The translations under genes were made by a program, and so were the position numbers. The notes beneath the pieces were generated by a model. The model made no database searches. It had not been told where the DNA came from and saw only the letters and a list, made by a program, of their open reading frames with translations. DNA of 64,000 nt, from contig JADKJI010000005.1 of NCBI GenBank assembly GCA_016721085.1, positions 310,001-374,000 on the forward strand, given 5' to 3'. This stretch comes from Chitinophagaceae bacterium. GTDB taxonomy: Bacteria > Bacteroidota > Bacteroidia > Chitinophagales > Chitinophagaceae. Shown here one piece after another: positions 26,888 to 37,357 of the stretch. How positions within the stretch are numbered: position 1 is the first letter of the stretch; each line of letters begins with the position of its first letter.

Positions 26888-29137
26888 TAACTTGAAACCA
26901 ACAGTAAAAAAATAATTTCGACCGTCGGAAGGTAATAGTCCCGGACCAGGATAGCCACCAGCCCTCCTTGTAAAATATCTCGCATCAAAAAGATTATTAA
27001 TACCCGACTTCAAGAAGAGCTTCTTCGAAAATGTATAATTAGCACTTATATCGGTAATATGGTAGGAAGGAATTAATCCAACCTGACCGTTTTCAGAAGG
27101 ACTAACAGTATTATTGGCATCTGAAAACGACTCGCTCACATAACTCTGCTGTACAGTAAACGTAATAGCTGCATATGATAGTGTAGCACCTGCGCGCAGA
27201 ATATGAGAAGGAGCATTCTCCACTTTCTTATTTTTCAGATTGGTCTCCACTAATTCATTAGAACTGTTCTTTGTTATAACTAGCAAATTACCATAAAGGG
27301 CTTCTGTATATCCATAGGATCCAAATACAGAAATTCCAATCTTATATTTCTTTTGCAAAAACAACTCAAGCAGGTCAGCTTCAGCAAATAACTCAAATCC
27401 TTTACTAACGCTATTGCCAACATTGGTGCGATAATTATAAAAACTTCCATCTTGCCGCTGCTGTGTTATACTTCCTATCCTGTTATCGTAATGCAGCAGG
27501 AAAGCGCTCACATCATACAATAAAGCAGAATTCAATCGACCTCTAAAACCCAGATCAAGATTATACCCTTTAGCGTCTTTTATATTAGGGTCTACCAGAT
27601 CGGTTGTAGGCGGAGCAGTAAGGTCGGCAAACTGAATAGGCCGGTAAGCCTGCGTAATATTTGCATAGAACTCTGAATGATTGGTCACATGCCATTCAGC
27701 CCCTAAACCAGCTAATAGAAACCCTCTTCCACGTTTTTCATTCTGCAATAATATCTCCTGCCCATTTGTTTGGTAACCGTTTCTTCCGGAGGCGCTTCCT
27801 ATCAGATATTCATATCGTATTCCAGGAATAAGACTGATCTTATTGGAAAGCTTTATGATATCTTCTACAAACACTGCTGCATTATAACTCTTGAATTGTA
27901 TATCGCGGGGCCATATGCCATCAACCCTTGTAATATCATACGTCTCACCTGTGGTTCCTTTTCCATCTCTGAAACGATGCGTAGTTCCAGTATATAAACG
28001 GATACCACCTGAAATAGTATTGGAAACAGTTCCCCACTTACTACTGTTGATATATCTTGCCTCTAATCCAGCATTTCGATAACGATCAATATCAACAACC
28101 CTATTGCTATACTGCTGATTGGCTGCTGAAATAGTATCTCCAATTGTTATGGCCTTCAGGAACCCAACACTATTCCTGTTCCCGGCTACAGCAAACAACT
28201 TTACATTCAATTTTGAAGAAGGGGAAATTTGATAATTGGCAATGATGGCAGCAGTGGTCCAGGAGATATCAATCCAGTTCCTGCTGCGCAAACTCAATTT
28301 GCTGTCAGTAGCAAACTGTGCATCTGTTAATCCACCCGGTTGCTGACTTCTTAAATGAGATTGCATCAGTTCCCCGGTTATGGAAAACTTTGAATTGATT
28401 TTCCAGGTAAGCGTACCATAACCAGCATTTGTAAAATAAGAACTGTTTTGTCGCCAGCCATTACCATTCCTATGATCAAAGAAGGCGTAATAATGCAGGT
28501 TTTTTGTTTCACCCCCGATAGCATTGTACGAATTGAACATGCCAGCTGTTCCAATAGATTGCTGTGATTCAAATTCAACCGGCTTATTAATCTCACTCCC
28601 ATTTCTTAAAATATAATTTACCATACCCCCGAACTGAGGACCATATTGCAATGAACCTTGTCCCCTGATTATTTCTATCCGCTGCACAGCCTGTAATTGT
28701 GGGTTATAATACGCTTCAGGGTAACCGAAAGGGTCTGCAGCTATATCATATCCGTTCTGGCGAACATTAAACTCCCAGCTTCTATTCGGACTCAACCCCC
28801 TTGCGCTGATACCTATCTGCGCTCCACTCCCGTCACTTTCCCAAACATGAATACCGGGCACCTTCGCCATCACCTGACGCATTGTATTTGTAACAACATT
28901 GCCCTTAACATTATCTAATACTATAAGTGAACTTTTCTTTCCGGCGTAGATAGAGGTTCCTACAACTTCCGGCAATTGTTGAATATCGCTTTTACTATTT
29001 CTGCCAACTACTGTTATCTCTTGAAGATGTGAATGGAAACGGTCAATAGTATCTTTTATAATCGATTGCTTTGTCTGTCCTGTAACTGTAAGTACGCCTA
29101 ATATAGTTACCGCAACGGCTACAATTCTTTTTCTCAT
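26885..29137 (-). CDS. TonB-dependent outer-membrane receptor, FecA-like
   Basis: A 750-residue outer-membrane receptor for an iron complex or similar ligand. After the signal peptide (MRKRIVAVAVTILGVLTVTG) comes a plug domain with LQEITVVGR, the TonB-box-like stretch, then MRQVMAKVPGIHVWESDGSG, ISARGLSPNRSWEFNVRQNG and VQRIEIIRGQGSLQYGPQFG. The remainder is a 22-strand barrel ending in GRNYFFTVGFKL with a terminal hydrophobic residue. The plug most resembles the FecA/iron-dicitrate type. The N-terminal signalling domain of true FecA is absent. It lies downstream of the HmuR-HmuY pair but a terminator separates them, so it has its own transcript. Confidence 0.88.
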   Translation of the reverse strand: MRKRIVAVAVTILGVLTVTGQTKQSIIKDTIDRFHSHLQEITVVGRNSKSDIQQLPEVVGTSIYAGKKSSLIVLDNVKGNVVTNTMRQVMAKVPGIHVWESDGSGAQIGISARGLSPNRSWEFNVRQNGYDIAADPFGYPEAYYNPQLQAVQRIEIIRGQGSLQYGPQFGGMVNYILRNGSEINKPVEFESQQSIGTAGMFNSYNAIGGETKNLHYYAFFDHRNGNGWRQNSSYFTNAGYGTLTWKINSKFSITGELMQSHLRSQQPGGLTDAQFATDSKLSLRSRNWIDISWTTAAIIANYQISPSSKLNVKLFAVAGNRNSVGFLKAITIGDTISAANQQYSNRVVDIDRYRNAGLEARYINSSKWGTVSNTISGGIRLYTGTTHRFRDGKGTTGETYDITRVDGIWPRDIQFKSYNAAVFVEDIIKLSNKISLIPGIRYEYLIGSASGRNGYQTNGQEILLQNEKRGRGFLLAGLGAEWHVTNHSEFYANITQAYRPIQFADLTAPPTTDLVDPNIKDAKGYNLDLGFRGRLNSALLYDVSAFLLHYDNRIGSITQQRQDGSFYNYRTNVGNSVSKGFELFAEADLLELFLQKKYKIGISVFGSYGYTEALYGNLLVITKNSSNELVETNLKNKKVENAPSHILRAGATLSYAAITFTVQQSYVSESFSDANNTVSPSENGQVGLIPSYHITDISANYTFSKKLFLKSGINNLFDARYFTRRAGGYPGPGLLPSDGRNYFFTVGFKL

Positions 29138-29250
29138 AATGTGTTTTGATGAATTTGTAAAGTGCAAATTTCTAACTTCATCAAAAAAATCAGTTACGGT
29201 ATCAGTAATTCACATTACGCATTAAGGAAAAATCAAAAGACCTAATGGAC

Positions 29251-29289
29251 AAAAAAAATCCTGGAAAGAAATTCAATTCTTTCCAGGAT
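29251..29289 (-). terminator. Terminator of the HmuR-HmuY operon
   Basis: Thirteen-base arms, ATCCTGGAAAGAA (29258-29270) and TTCTTTCCAGGAT (29277-29289), pair perfectly. On the minus strand the hairpin is followed by an eight-base T-run. Confidence 0.88.
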
Positions 29290-29315
29290 AGCATAGATAT
29301 AGTCTTTCTTATATA

Positions 29316-29996
29316 TTAAAATGTTTTAGCACCATCTGCCTGATACGTATAACGGAAAAGATAAAAGCGCTGTTCTGCTAACTTAATGGCATCTGTTTCA
29401 GATGCAGCAGGAGTTGAACCCTTTCTGTAATAATTCAGGATTTCAATCTTTGCATATTTTCCATTAGCAGTGCGGATCACTAATACACGACCAGGCAATG
29501 GAGTAACAAGATTTGTTGGACCGTCATAATTATACCAACCTTTACCGGAACCTGTTGTGATGGCGTATGTTGGTGCATTATCGGTCTTGAACACTGAATC
29601 AGCAGGTACAGCAGTCAAATTATCAAAAGCGCCAACCCATACAAAACCACCACCATTACCAGGACCACTGGTGCCACCGTTTGTTATGATAGTAGTACCT
29701 CTTATTGCAATATCCCAGTTACTGGTAGCTGAATCTGAGTTTGGAACAATTGTTTTATTCACTAAACTGAAGAAAGTGAATTTACCAGCACCATATGGCT
29801 GACCACTTGGTGCAATGCCTATAATAGTGTCACCAGCGAGGTTTTGTACTGTGGTAACCTTTCCTTCAGTATACACTTTGAATGAACCATCATTAGTTTT
29901 ATCTAAAGGAGGCGTTGGTGAACTACTGCTTTTACTGCAGGCTACAGAAAAAATCATTAACACAACAAGGGCGGAGAGTACTGATAAACGTTTCAT
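29316..29996 (-). CDS. hmuY: HmuY family haem-binding lipoprotein
   Basis: A 226-residue surface lipoprotein; the lipobox is SVAC with cysteine at 20, followed by SKSSSS. The mature part shows the HmuY family pattern: VTTVQNLAGDTIIGIAPSG, then SATSNWDIAIRGTTIITNGG, a GPGNGGGFVW stretch, GSGKGWYNYDGPTNLVTPLP and GRVLVIRTANGKYAKIEIL. By family it takes haem from host or environmental proteins and passes it to the HmuR receptor. It starts 26 bases downstream of that receptor gene and shares its transcript. Axial ligands cannot be assigned by eye. Confidence 0.9.
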   Translation of the reverse strand: MKRLSVLSALVVLMIFSVACSKSSSSPTPPLDKTNDGSFKVYTEGKVTTVQNLAGDTIIGIAPSGQPYGAGKFTFFSLVNKTIVPNSDSATSNWDIAIRGTTIITNGGTSGPGNGGGFVWVGAFDNLTAVPADSVFKTDNAPTYAITTGSGKGWYNYDGPTNLVTPLPGRVLVIRTANGKYAKIEILNYYRKGSTPAASETDAIKLAEQRFYLFRYTYQADGAKTF

Positions 29997-30022
29997 GGCT
30001 TTAAATTTTTATTTTTTACTTT

Positions 30023-32131
30023 TTATTTTTTACTTTTTGAAAATGTATAAGCCAGCATAGTATAGTAGCTACGTCCCGGCATGTTTGGCAGATTCAGCAC
30101 ATCTGAATAATTAGTGAGGTTATCGATACCTGCTGCTATGCGCCATCCATTCAATATTTCATAACCAGCGCTCAGATTCACCATTAAAAAACCTTTGGCA
30201 AATTCATCCTGCTTATTATAAATTCCGTTTCCATCCTTATCATATACAGCCCATTTGCTACGATAGATATTTCGCACACTTACATACCATTTCTTTGAAG
30301 TAGGCTCATACTGCAATTTCAGGTTACCCATGTGGCGGCTCCTGTTAGGCAATCCTATATAATCACTTCTTTTTACCTCTATACTGTATCCATTTTCATC
30401 CCTGGTGAAATAATGATTGCCTTGTTTGATAAGCGCTTCTTCATCTTTATCAGCAGTGAGTAATAACTGATAACCAGCATCTGCCTGGAAATGGTTGAGG
30501 AATTTATATTGGATAGAAGTTTCTAAGCCCTTTGTATATGCATTCTTTACATTGATATAACTGAATATCTGTGAATTGTCGAAACGGGTAGCTACCTGTC
30601 TTGATTCGATAAGGTCTGTTATATCATTACGGAAGAAATTCAACTGCCATTGCAATGTGGGTATTGGCAGATAGGTTACGCCAGCATTAAATCCATTAGA
30701 GAATTCAGGACGTAATGTTTGAAGTTTATAATAATCAGCAGAAAGCTCTTTTATCAATCCACTTTGCTGCTGAATATCTATAACCCTTTGTGCCTCCAGC
30801 GTTCCATATACTGAATATCCACCAGCAGCTGTATTAGTGAAATTCAGATAGAGCTGCCTGAAGTCAGGAGCCTTGAATCCCTTTCCATAAGAAGCCTGGA
30901 AACGAAGCTTATCACTTACTTTATATTGCGCTGCCACTTTTGGACTGAAAGCAGAAGCATACAACTTATTATCATCATAACGGAAACCTGCGATCAGGGT
31001 CAGCGGCTTCCATGGCTTCCATTCAGTTTGAAAAAAGCCATACTTCACTTCATTCTCTTTGCGGCTGTCTTTTGTATCGTATCTGCTTGAATTAACAAAC
31101 TCACGGATGTATCCGATGCCTGCTACAAATGAAAGGTTATTCCTTAGATTAAAATCTGTCTGGTTTTCTGCACGATAAAATTGCTGACGGAAATAATCAT
31201 CATATCCTTGACCTGAAGAAGTAGCTAATTGCTGTGAACCTTCAAATATGGTTCCATATAAACGTAGTGTGGTCTTTAACTTGTTAGAGAACTGATGAGT
31301 GATAGATGGAATTACGTTTATGTCTTTATTAATCTCTCTTCCTTTAGAATAAACTATCAGGCCATTATTTGTTACAGCCAGTTCATTTTTTATATGTTCG
31401 TAATTATATCTTACAGATAATTGAACACTTGTGTTATCATCGATAGTATAATTCAATTTCACTTGTGGAGTCATACGCCATACCGGCAACTTGGCTCTCT
31501 CTACTGAATATGGGCGGATACTATAACCGTCGGTGCTATAACTATTGAAGAAAGTATTAATTCCCAGCTTTCCAACTCTAGCACTGGCATTGATATTTGC
31601 ATCCAAAGTATTATAGGTACCATATCTCGACCCTGCAGTAATCTTGTTTTCGTAATTCTTATCTGTAATAATATTTATAACTCCTGCCAAAGCTTCTGAA
31701 CCATATAAACTGGAAGATGGCCCTTTCACTATTTCTATCTTCTTGATATTCCCAACTGTGATCCTGTTAAGGTCAAGTACACCAGCGGTTCTGCCTACCA
31801 AAGGTTCACCATCTACCAATATCAATGTATAATCAGGATTCAATCCCTGCATTTGTACTCCGGTTCCAAAACCACTGGTCATGAACAGTCCAGTTTGTTC
31901 CTGAAGAATATCCCTTAATCTTAATGAACCAGCGCGTTGAATAGTTTTCTGTGATATGATAGAAACCGGAACAGCTACATTACTTAATTTTCTTTCATTG
32001 CGGGTGGCGGTAACAACCACTTCATCGAGTAAATGCCTTTCAGTGGAATCGTACAGGCGGCTCTTTTGAACCTGCGCCATTGCGGGAAAACTGAGGAAGC
32101 AGATAAGCAGTATTTGTAATAAGCGGTGCAT
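30023..32131 (-). CDS. hmuR: TonB-dependent haem receptor, HmuR-like
   Basis: A 702-residue outer-membrane receptor. The signal peptide is MHRLLQILLICFLSFPAMAQ. A TonB-box-like LDEVVVTATRNERKLSNVAV precedes the plug with LRLRDILQEQTGLFMTSGFG, MQGLNPDYTLILVDGEPLVG and IKKIEIVKGPSSSLYGSEAL. The barrel includes FRASYGKGFKAPDFRQLYL-like sequence, the FRAP/NPNL-type region of haem and vitamin receptors, and ends MPGRSYYTMLAYTFSKSKK. The start at 32131 is chosen for the signal peptide. Pairing with hmuY 26 bases downstream and an AraC regulator upstream supports haem as ligand. Confidence 0.87.
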   Translation of the reverse strand: MHRLLQILLICFLSFPAMAQVQKSRLYDSTERHLLDEVVVTATRNERKLSNVAVPVSIISQKTIQRAGSLRLRDILQEQTGLFMTSGFGTGVQMQGLNPDYTLILVDGEPLVGRTAGVLDLNRITVGNIKKIEIVKGPSSSLYGSEALAGVINIITDKNYENKITAGSRYGTYNTLDANINASARVGKLGINTFFNSYSTDGYSIRPYSVERAKLPVWRMTPQVKLNYTIDDNTSVQLSVRYNYEHIKNELAVTNNGLIVYSKGREINKDINVIPSITHQFSNKLKTTLRLYGTIFEGSQQLATSSGQGYDDYFRQQFYRAENQTDFNLRNNLSFVAGIGYIREFVNSSRYDTKDSRKENEVKYGFFQTEWKPWKPLTLIAGFRYDDNKLYASAFSPKVAAQYKVSDKLRFQASYGKGFKAPDFRQLYLNFTNTAAGGYSVYGTLEAQRVIDIQQQSGLIKELSADYYKLQTLRPEFSNGFNAGVTYLPIPTLQWQLNFFRNDITDLIESRQVATRFDNSQIFSYINVKNAYTKGLETSIQYKFLNHFQADAGYQLLLTADKDEEALIKQGNHYFTRDENGYSIEVKRSDYIGLPNRSRHMGNLKLQYEPTSKKWYVSVRNIYRSKWAVYDKDGNGIYNKQDEFAKGFLMVNLSAGYEILNGWRIAAGIDNLTNYSDVLNLPNMPGRSYYTMLAYTFSKSKK

Positions 32132-32187
32132 AGTGTTGTATTTCTTTGACAAAGGTTGCACCACTAATACTCTGGATTATCATAGAA

Positions 32188-32202
32188 TTGTCAAACTGAC
32201 AA
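32188..32202. promoter_or_regulatory. Inverted repeat upstream of hmuR, possible operator
   Basis: TTGTCA-AAC-TGACAA is a perfect six-base dyad 57 bases before the hmuR start. A second, weaker dyad TTGAT-GACA-ATCAA follows at 32238-32251. Both lie in the regulatory space between hmuR and the AraC gene. Which protein binds is unknown. Confidence 0.4.
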
Positions 32203-32313
32203 AAACAACTATCCTTTTACAATTCAATGACACGACATTGATGACAATCAAAGCCGCACCTGACAAGGATCAGAAGCTGGTTATCAAAGAAGTGTAAAGC
32301 GTTGTGATATATG

Positions 32314-32344
32314 CAAAAAAAATCCGTTACGATGGTAACGGATT
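32314..32344 (-). terminator. Terminator of the AraC regulator gene
   Basis: Ten-base arms AATCCGTTAC (32321-32330) and GTAACGGATT (32335-32344) pair around GATG. On the minus strand a T-run follows. Confidence 0.85.
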
Positions 32345-32365
32345 CAAATTTTTACGTTGTACGAA

Positions 32366-33307
32366 TCAATGAAAAAGTAATTCACAGGGCTTAAGTCCTG
32401 TATGTTTTTTAAAGGCTGTAGAGAAATGTGAGATGGATGAATAGCCTAACAAAACAGAAACTTCAGTTACACTCAGTCCTTTTTCATACAAAAGATAACG
32501 GGCATGTTCCATACGTTGGCTTTGATAGAAATCAAAAACGGTAGTACCGAATAATTCCTTGAAGCCTTTCTTAAGATAACATTCGTTAATAGCTACTTTA
32601 CGACTGAGCTCTTTTATAGTAAGTGGTTCTCCAATATGCTGCAACAAAATTTCACGGGCCTTTATGATCTTTTCACGATCGGCCTCGTTTGCTAAGAACT
32701 TACACTGGAATTGCTCTACATCCTTATCACCCATCATACACTCCATGCTATACAATAACAGCATTTGCGTTTGGGCATTGATATAGATATTCTCCAGACT
32801 ATCAGTATAGGTATGGTTTAGCAATGCTTCCAGTACCATTCGGGTACGGCTGCAAAGTGATAATGTTTTTGAAAAAGAAGAAGTATGAGTGAACGTAAGA
32901 ACATCTTCTGTCAACTTATCGGCTCCCTTTCCAGGTTTTACAAACTGCGATAAATGCACTGGTGAAAAACGGAAGCTAACTACATCAACACTTTCAATAC
33001 GTTCAGCACAACTGCGTGATTGGTTGAACTTACAAAGATTACACTCGATGTCTTTTTGCTTACAATACACATTACCTGAAACACAAAAACGTAATTCGAG
33101 ATAATTCTCTCTGGGCTCATTCTTCTTGTAATGATATACCACCATACCGGTATCGTCAATATTCCATTGTGGAAGTTTGCGATATCGCTTTATGACATAT
33201 TGCACTGAGCCAGGTATCTGTTGCTCCTTTTCCTGGAGCAATGATAGCTGTTCCTGCATTACAGGCTGCTGATAGGCGAGTGCTAATATATCTGGTGGGT
33301 TCATCAT
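32366..33307 (-). CDS. AraC family transcriptional regulator with a cysteine cluster
   Basis: A 313-residue cytosolic regulator. The last 100 residues are a typical AraC/XylS domain with two helix-turn-helix units: IKELSRKVAINECYLKKGFK and VTEVSVLLGYSSISHFSTAF, then KKHTGLKPCELLF. The N-terminal half is not a cupin I recognise. It holds cysteines at 82, 89, 92 and 100 (YCKQKDIECNLCKFNQSRSC), spaced C-x6-C-x2-C-x7-C, plus C75, which looks like a metal or Fe-S site. It sits just upstream of hmuR-hmuY on the same strand behind its own terminator, so it probably controls that operon in response to iron, haem or redox state. That role is inference. Confidence 0.87.
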   Translation of the reverse strand: MMNPPDILALAYQQPVMQEQLSLLQEKEQQIPGSVQYVIKRYRKLPQWNIDDTGMVVYHYKKNEPRENYLELRFCVSGNVYCKQKDIECNLCKFNQSRSCAERIESVDVVSFRFSPVHLSQFVKPGKGADKLTEDVLTFTHTSSFSKTLSLCSRTRMVLEALLNHTYTDSLENIYINAQTQMLLLYSMECMMGDKDVEQFQCKFLANEADREKIIKAREILLQHIGEPLTIKELSRKVAINECYLKKGFKELFGTTVFDFYQSQRMEHARYLLYEKGLSVTEVSVLLGYSSISHFSTAFKKHTGLKPCELLFH

Positions 33308-33507
33308 ATTGCGAACACAAATTTACGGTTGAAACTTTAATTTCCCTATTCTCTGTTGTTAAGGTATTGTTCGAATCACGGAAATTCCTTGAAACAAGAA
33401 ACTCAGATTCTCTAAGATGCTGAAATTGCTGATGTTAGAAACTTAACAGAAACAGGAAAGAATCAGTATCATCAAGTATAGTAACAAGCGGCATACCGAA
33501 AAGTTCT

Positions 33508-34479
33508 CTAATCAAAACTTTGGTTACCCGATGCGGCAAGCTTAAGAAGTCGGTCGAATTGCTCCGGACTTAGGTCATTATAAAAAAAGTAGACAGGATC
33601 GAGTGTTCTTCCATTCTTATGGACTTCGTAATGGCAATGCGGACCAGTCGACTTACCTGTATTTCCCACCCAACCAATAATCTCTCCTCTTTTTATCCTT
33701 TCACCAGAACGAACCTTAATCCTGAACATATGTCCATACAACGTTTCATACCCATAACCATGGTTAATGACCACATGGTTTCCGAACCCGTTACCCAAAT
33801 TTCCCGCTGTACGCACTACCCCATTGGCTGTAGCATATATAGGAGTACCCTGTGGTGCTGTAAAGTCGAGCCCAGCATGGAATTTAACCGTCTTATATAC
33901 CGGGTCAATTCTATAGCCAAAACCCGAAGCCACTCGCTTAAGATCTTTATTACTAACGGGTTGTATAGCTGGAGTAGATGCCAGCAACAATTCCTTATTC
34001 TTTATAAAACTAGTGATTTCATTAAAGGATTTGTCTTGATATGCAATTCTCAAAGTGAGGTTATTGATAGTATTGGTGATAGAATTCTCCAAATCACTAG
34101 TATTCATACTCATCACCAATTGAATCTCCTTTTGCTGCGCCATTTCTTTTAAACGAACACTATCCGGAACCGGATTGGCTTCAAATATGGTACGATAAAC
34201 TTCATTATCACGCTTCTCCAACTCCATCATCTGTCCCTCTAACTTTTTCGTCTTTTCATCCAACACCAAGAATTGCTGCCTCAGCTTTTCATTCTCCTGA
34301 ATCAATAATTTTTCATTTGCCGACGGGAAGTATCTGTAAGCCACCGAAACAATGATAATGGCAGTAACAATGGCCGAAGAAATAAAGCCCAACACCCGCA
34401 GCAGGGTAACCCGCAAAGGAGTCTCCAGTTTTTCGTACCGGAGGGTATTGGTGTTGTAGTAGTATTTTATTTTCTTCAT
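33508..34479 (-). CDS. M23 family metallopeptidase
   Basis: A 323-residue membrane-anchored peptidoglycan hydrolase. One helix (about 29-50) is followed by a coiled coil (about 52-95) in the periplasm. The C-terminal LytM domain contains SGFGYRIDPVYKTVKFHAGLD, with the first zinc ligand H, then YGYETLYGHM and GPHCHYEVHKNG, with the HxH pair. All zinc ligands are present, so it should be an active endopeptidase. It is divergent from alaS, an arrangement I recall in other Bacteroidota. The start at 34479 gives MKKIKYYYNTNTLRYEKLE. Confidence 0.92.
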   Translation of the reverse strand: MKKIKYYYNTNTLRYEKLETPLRVTLLRVLGFISSAIVTAIIIVSVAYRYFPSANEKLLIQENEKLRQQFLVLDEKTKKLEGQMMELEKRDNEVYRTIFEANPVPDSVRLKEMAQQKEIQLVMSMNTSDLENSITNTINNLTLRIAYQDKSFNEITSFIKNKELLLASTPAIQPVSNKDLKRVASGFGYRIDPVYKTVKFHAGLDFTAPQGTPIYATANGVVRTAGNLGNGFGNHVVINHGYGYETLYGHMFRIKVRSGERIKRGEIIGWVGNTGKSTGPHCHYEVHKNGRTLDPVYFFYNDLSPEQFDRLLKLAASGNQSFD

Positions 34480-34613
34480 CCCTAAACTGCTATGTTTAAG
34501 TTCAAGGGTTTAAGGTTTAAGGGTTTAAGAGTTGGTTCGACTACCAAAATCGGTTTCAATAATTGGAGGCCAACTTTGAACTTTTTAAACCATTAAACAT
34601 TTTGAACTTTCTT

Positions 34614-34621
34614 TACCTTTG
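34614..34621 (+). promoter_or_regulatory. Candidate -7 box of alaS
   Basis: TACCTTTG matches TAnnTTTG exactly and is followed by GCGCACAAA. It lies 116 bases before the alaS start, leaving a leader of about 110 bases that contains a possible hairpin (TTCCGA...). No TTG is seen at the expected spacing. Confidence 0.5.
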
Positions 34622-34737
34622 CGCACAAAACCCATATACACAAATATATAGCGTCCTGAGCGGCTTTTGGCTGCAAAGATTGTTCCGATTCCGGTTGGGC
34701 TGGGAACAAAGAGACACTAGAGGTTAAATATATAAAA

Positions 34738-37357
34738 ATGACGGCTAACGAAATCAGACAGGCTTTTCTGGACTTCTTCCAATCAAAAGGACATACTATT
34801 GTGCCCTCCGCTCCTATTGTTGTAAAGAACGACCCTACCCTATTGTTCACCAATGCGGGTATGAACCAATTCAAGGATTATTTCCTCGGTAACAAACCGG
34901 CCCCCTGGAACCGGGTGGTTGATACCCAAAAATGCTTACGCGTTAGCGGTAAACATAATGATTTGGAAGAAGTAGGCGTAGATACCTATCACCATACCAT
35001 GTTTGAAATGCTTGGCAACTGGAGCTTTGGTGACTATTTCAAAAATGAAGCCATTGAATGGAGTTGGGAGTTGCTGACCAAAGTCTACAATATTCCAAAA
35101 GACCGTCTTTATGCCACCGTATTTGAAGGCGATGCCAAAGAGAACATCCCCGCCTCCACTATCGCCCTCTCAAAATGGAAGCAGTTCATGAGCGAAGACC
35201 ATATAGTATTCGGGAATAAGAAAGATAATTTCTGGGAAATGGGGGATACAGGTCCTTGTGGTCCTTGCAGTGAGATTCATGTCGACTGCCGCCCTGAAGA
35301 AGAAAGAAAGAAAATCCCAGGCCGCGATTTGGTTAACAAAGACCATCCTCAGGTTATCGAAATATGGAATAATGTATTCATCCAGTTCAATCGCAAAAAA
35401 GACGGTAGTCTGGAACCATTACCTGCCACTCACGTTGATACCGGAATGGGACTGGAACGCTTAGTAAGAGTATTACAGAACAAGACATCCAACTACGATA
35501 CTGATATATTCAGTGGCACTATTGCAGCTACTGAAAAAATCACTGGTAAGAAATATGATGGCAGCGATTCAAAAACGGCTGTTGCATTCAGAGTATTGGC
35601 CGATCATATCAGGGCTATTGGTTTCACCATTGCTGATGGACAGCTCCCATCAAATACAGGAGCGGGATATGTTATCCGTCGTATTCTGAGAAGAGCAGTT
35701 CGTTACTATTATTCCTATCTGGATTATAAACAACCATTACTTTTCCAATTGATGCCAGTACTGGGCAAACAATTCGAAAATGTATTTCCTGAGTTGGAAA
35801 AACAAATGGATTTCGTAAGTAAAGTAGTGAAGGAAGAAGAAGATGCTTTCTTACGTACTCTGGAAAAAGGGTTGAAGCGTATGGATGAAATCATCGGCAA
35901 TGCAGGTAAACAATCTCTAATACCAGGAAAAGAAGTGTTTGAATTGTACGACACTTTTGGTTTCCCAATTGACCTTACTCGTCTCATTGCCACTGAAAAC
36001 AATTTACAGGTTGACGAATCAGGTTTTGAAAAAGAAATGAAACTGCAGAAAGATCGTAGCCGGGCTGCTACTACTCTTGATACAGAAGACTGGGTAATTG
36101 TAAAAGAAGCCGGTCAATCTAAATTCGTTGGCTATACCCAACTGGCTGCCACAACCGAATTACTGCGTTACCGCAAGATAAAAGCCAAAGGAAAAGAATC
36201 CTATCAACTGGTATTGGAAACCACTCCTTTTTATGCAGAAAGTGGTGGACAGGTAGGCGACAGAGGATGGCTGGAAGCAGATGGTACTTCACTTGAAATT
36301 ATTGATACCAAGAAAGAGAATGACCCTAATTATCCATTTCACAGAAACATTGCCTTCCAACCTTACCGGAACAATCAATGCACGTGTAAATGCTGAAAGA
36401 AGAAAAGATATAACGATTCATCACTCTGCAACCCATCTGTTACATGCAGCCCTCAGAACTGTTCTGGGAACTCATGTGGCACAGAAGGGATCATTGGTGA
36501 ATGATGAGCAACTACGTTTCGACTTCTCACATTTCGCAAAAGTGAGTCATGAAGAAATGGCGAAAATAGAAACGATGGTGAATCAAAAGATCCGTGAGAA
36601 TGTTCCAGTAGTTATAAAAGAAATGCCAAAAGAAGAAGCTTTGAAATTAGGTGCTATGGCATTATTCGGAGAGAAGTATGGTGATACCGTTCGTGTGGTG
36701 GTGATGGATCCAACCTACTCAGTGGAGTTATGTGGTGGTACACATGTTGGACATACTGGAGAACTCGGTCTGTTCAAACTTCGTGCTGAATCAGCTGTTG
36801 CTGCAGGCGTACGTCGTATTGAAGCTGTATGCGGTGCTGCTGCCGAGAATTTCATCAATGATGAATTGAGGCAGTTGGCTGCCGTAAAAGAACAATTCAA
36901 GAATCCTGCGGATATTAATAAAGCCATTGAAAATAACCTGGCTGAAACAGCAGAACTGAAGAAGCGATTAGAACATTTGGAAAACAGGTTATTGGTGGGT
37001 ATCCGTAATGAGCTATTGAAGAAAGACGAGATCATCAACGGTGTTACATTCATCGGCGATCAGGTAGAAGTGGCCAATGCCGATGCTTTGAAAAAAATCT
37101 GCTTCGACCTCAAGAATAACCTCAACGATTATTTAGTAATACTCACAGCCAATATAGGCGGTAAACCATTTGTCGCCATCAGCATTGCCGACACTGTAGT
37201 AGCAGCTAAACAACTCGATGCCGGAAAGATCATCAAGGAAATTGTAGCTCCTCTCATCAAAGGCGGCGGCGGCGGGCAGAAAAACCTGGCAACAGCCGGG
37301 GGACAGGAAGCGGGGAATTTGAAGGTGGTTATTGAGAAAGTTAAAGCACTGCTTTAA
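34738..37357 (+). pseudogene. alaS: Alanyl-tRNA synthetase, interrupted by one frameshift
   Basis: Two frames encode a complete class II synthetase of about 872 residues. The first frame covers the aminoacylation domain (SKGHTIVPSAPIVVKNDPTL, FTNAGMNQFKDYFLG, GDTGPCGPCSEIH). The second covers the editing domain with HHSATHLLHAALR and CGGTHVGHTGELG, and the C-Ala region GGGGGQKNLATAGGQEAG. The break is at CCC (36324-36326); removing one C gives ENDLIIHFTE. AlaRS is essential and the rest of both frames is intact, so a base-calling indel is far more likely than a true pseudogene. It lies divergent from the M23 peptidase. Confidence 0.93.

Noticed and set aside
34504..34529. Telomere-like GGGTTTAAGGTTTAAGGG run (also 26636-26653, GGTTTAGGGTTTAGGGG)
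   Set aside because: Both runs are only two to three units long and in AT-rich spacers; chance or slippage suffices.
34593..34874. Minus-strand ORF of 93 codons over the alaS start
   Set aside because: It covers the alaS promoter and conserved N-terminal codons in antisense and has no family features.
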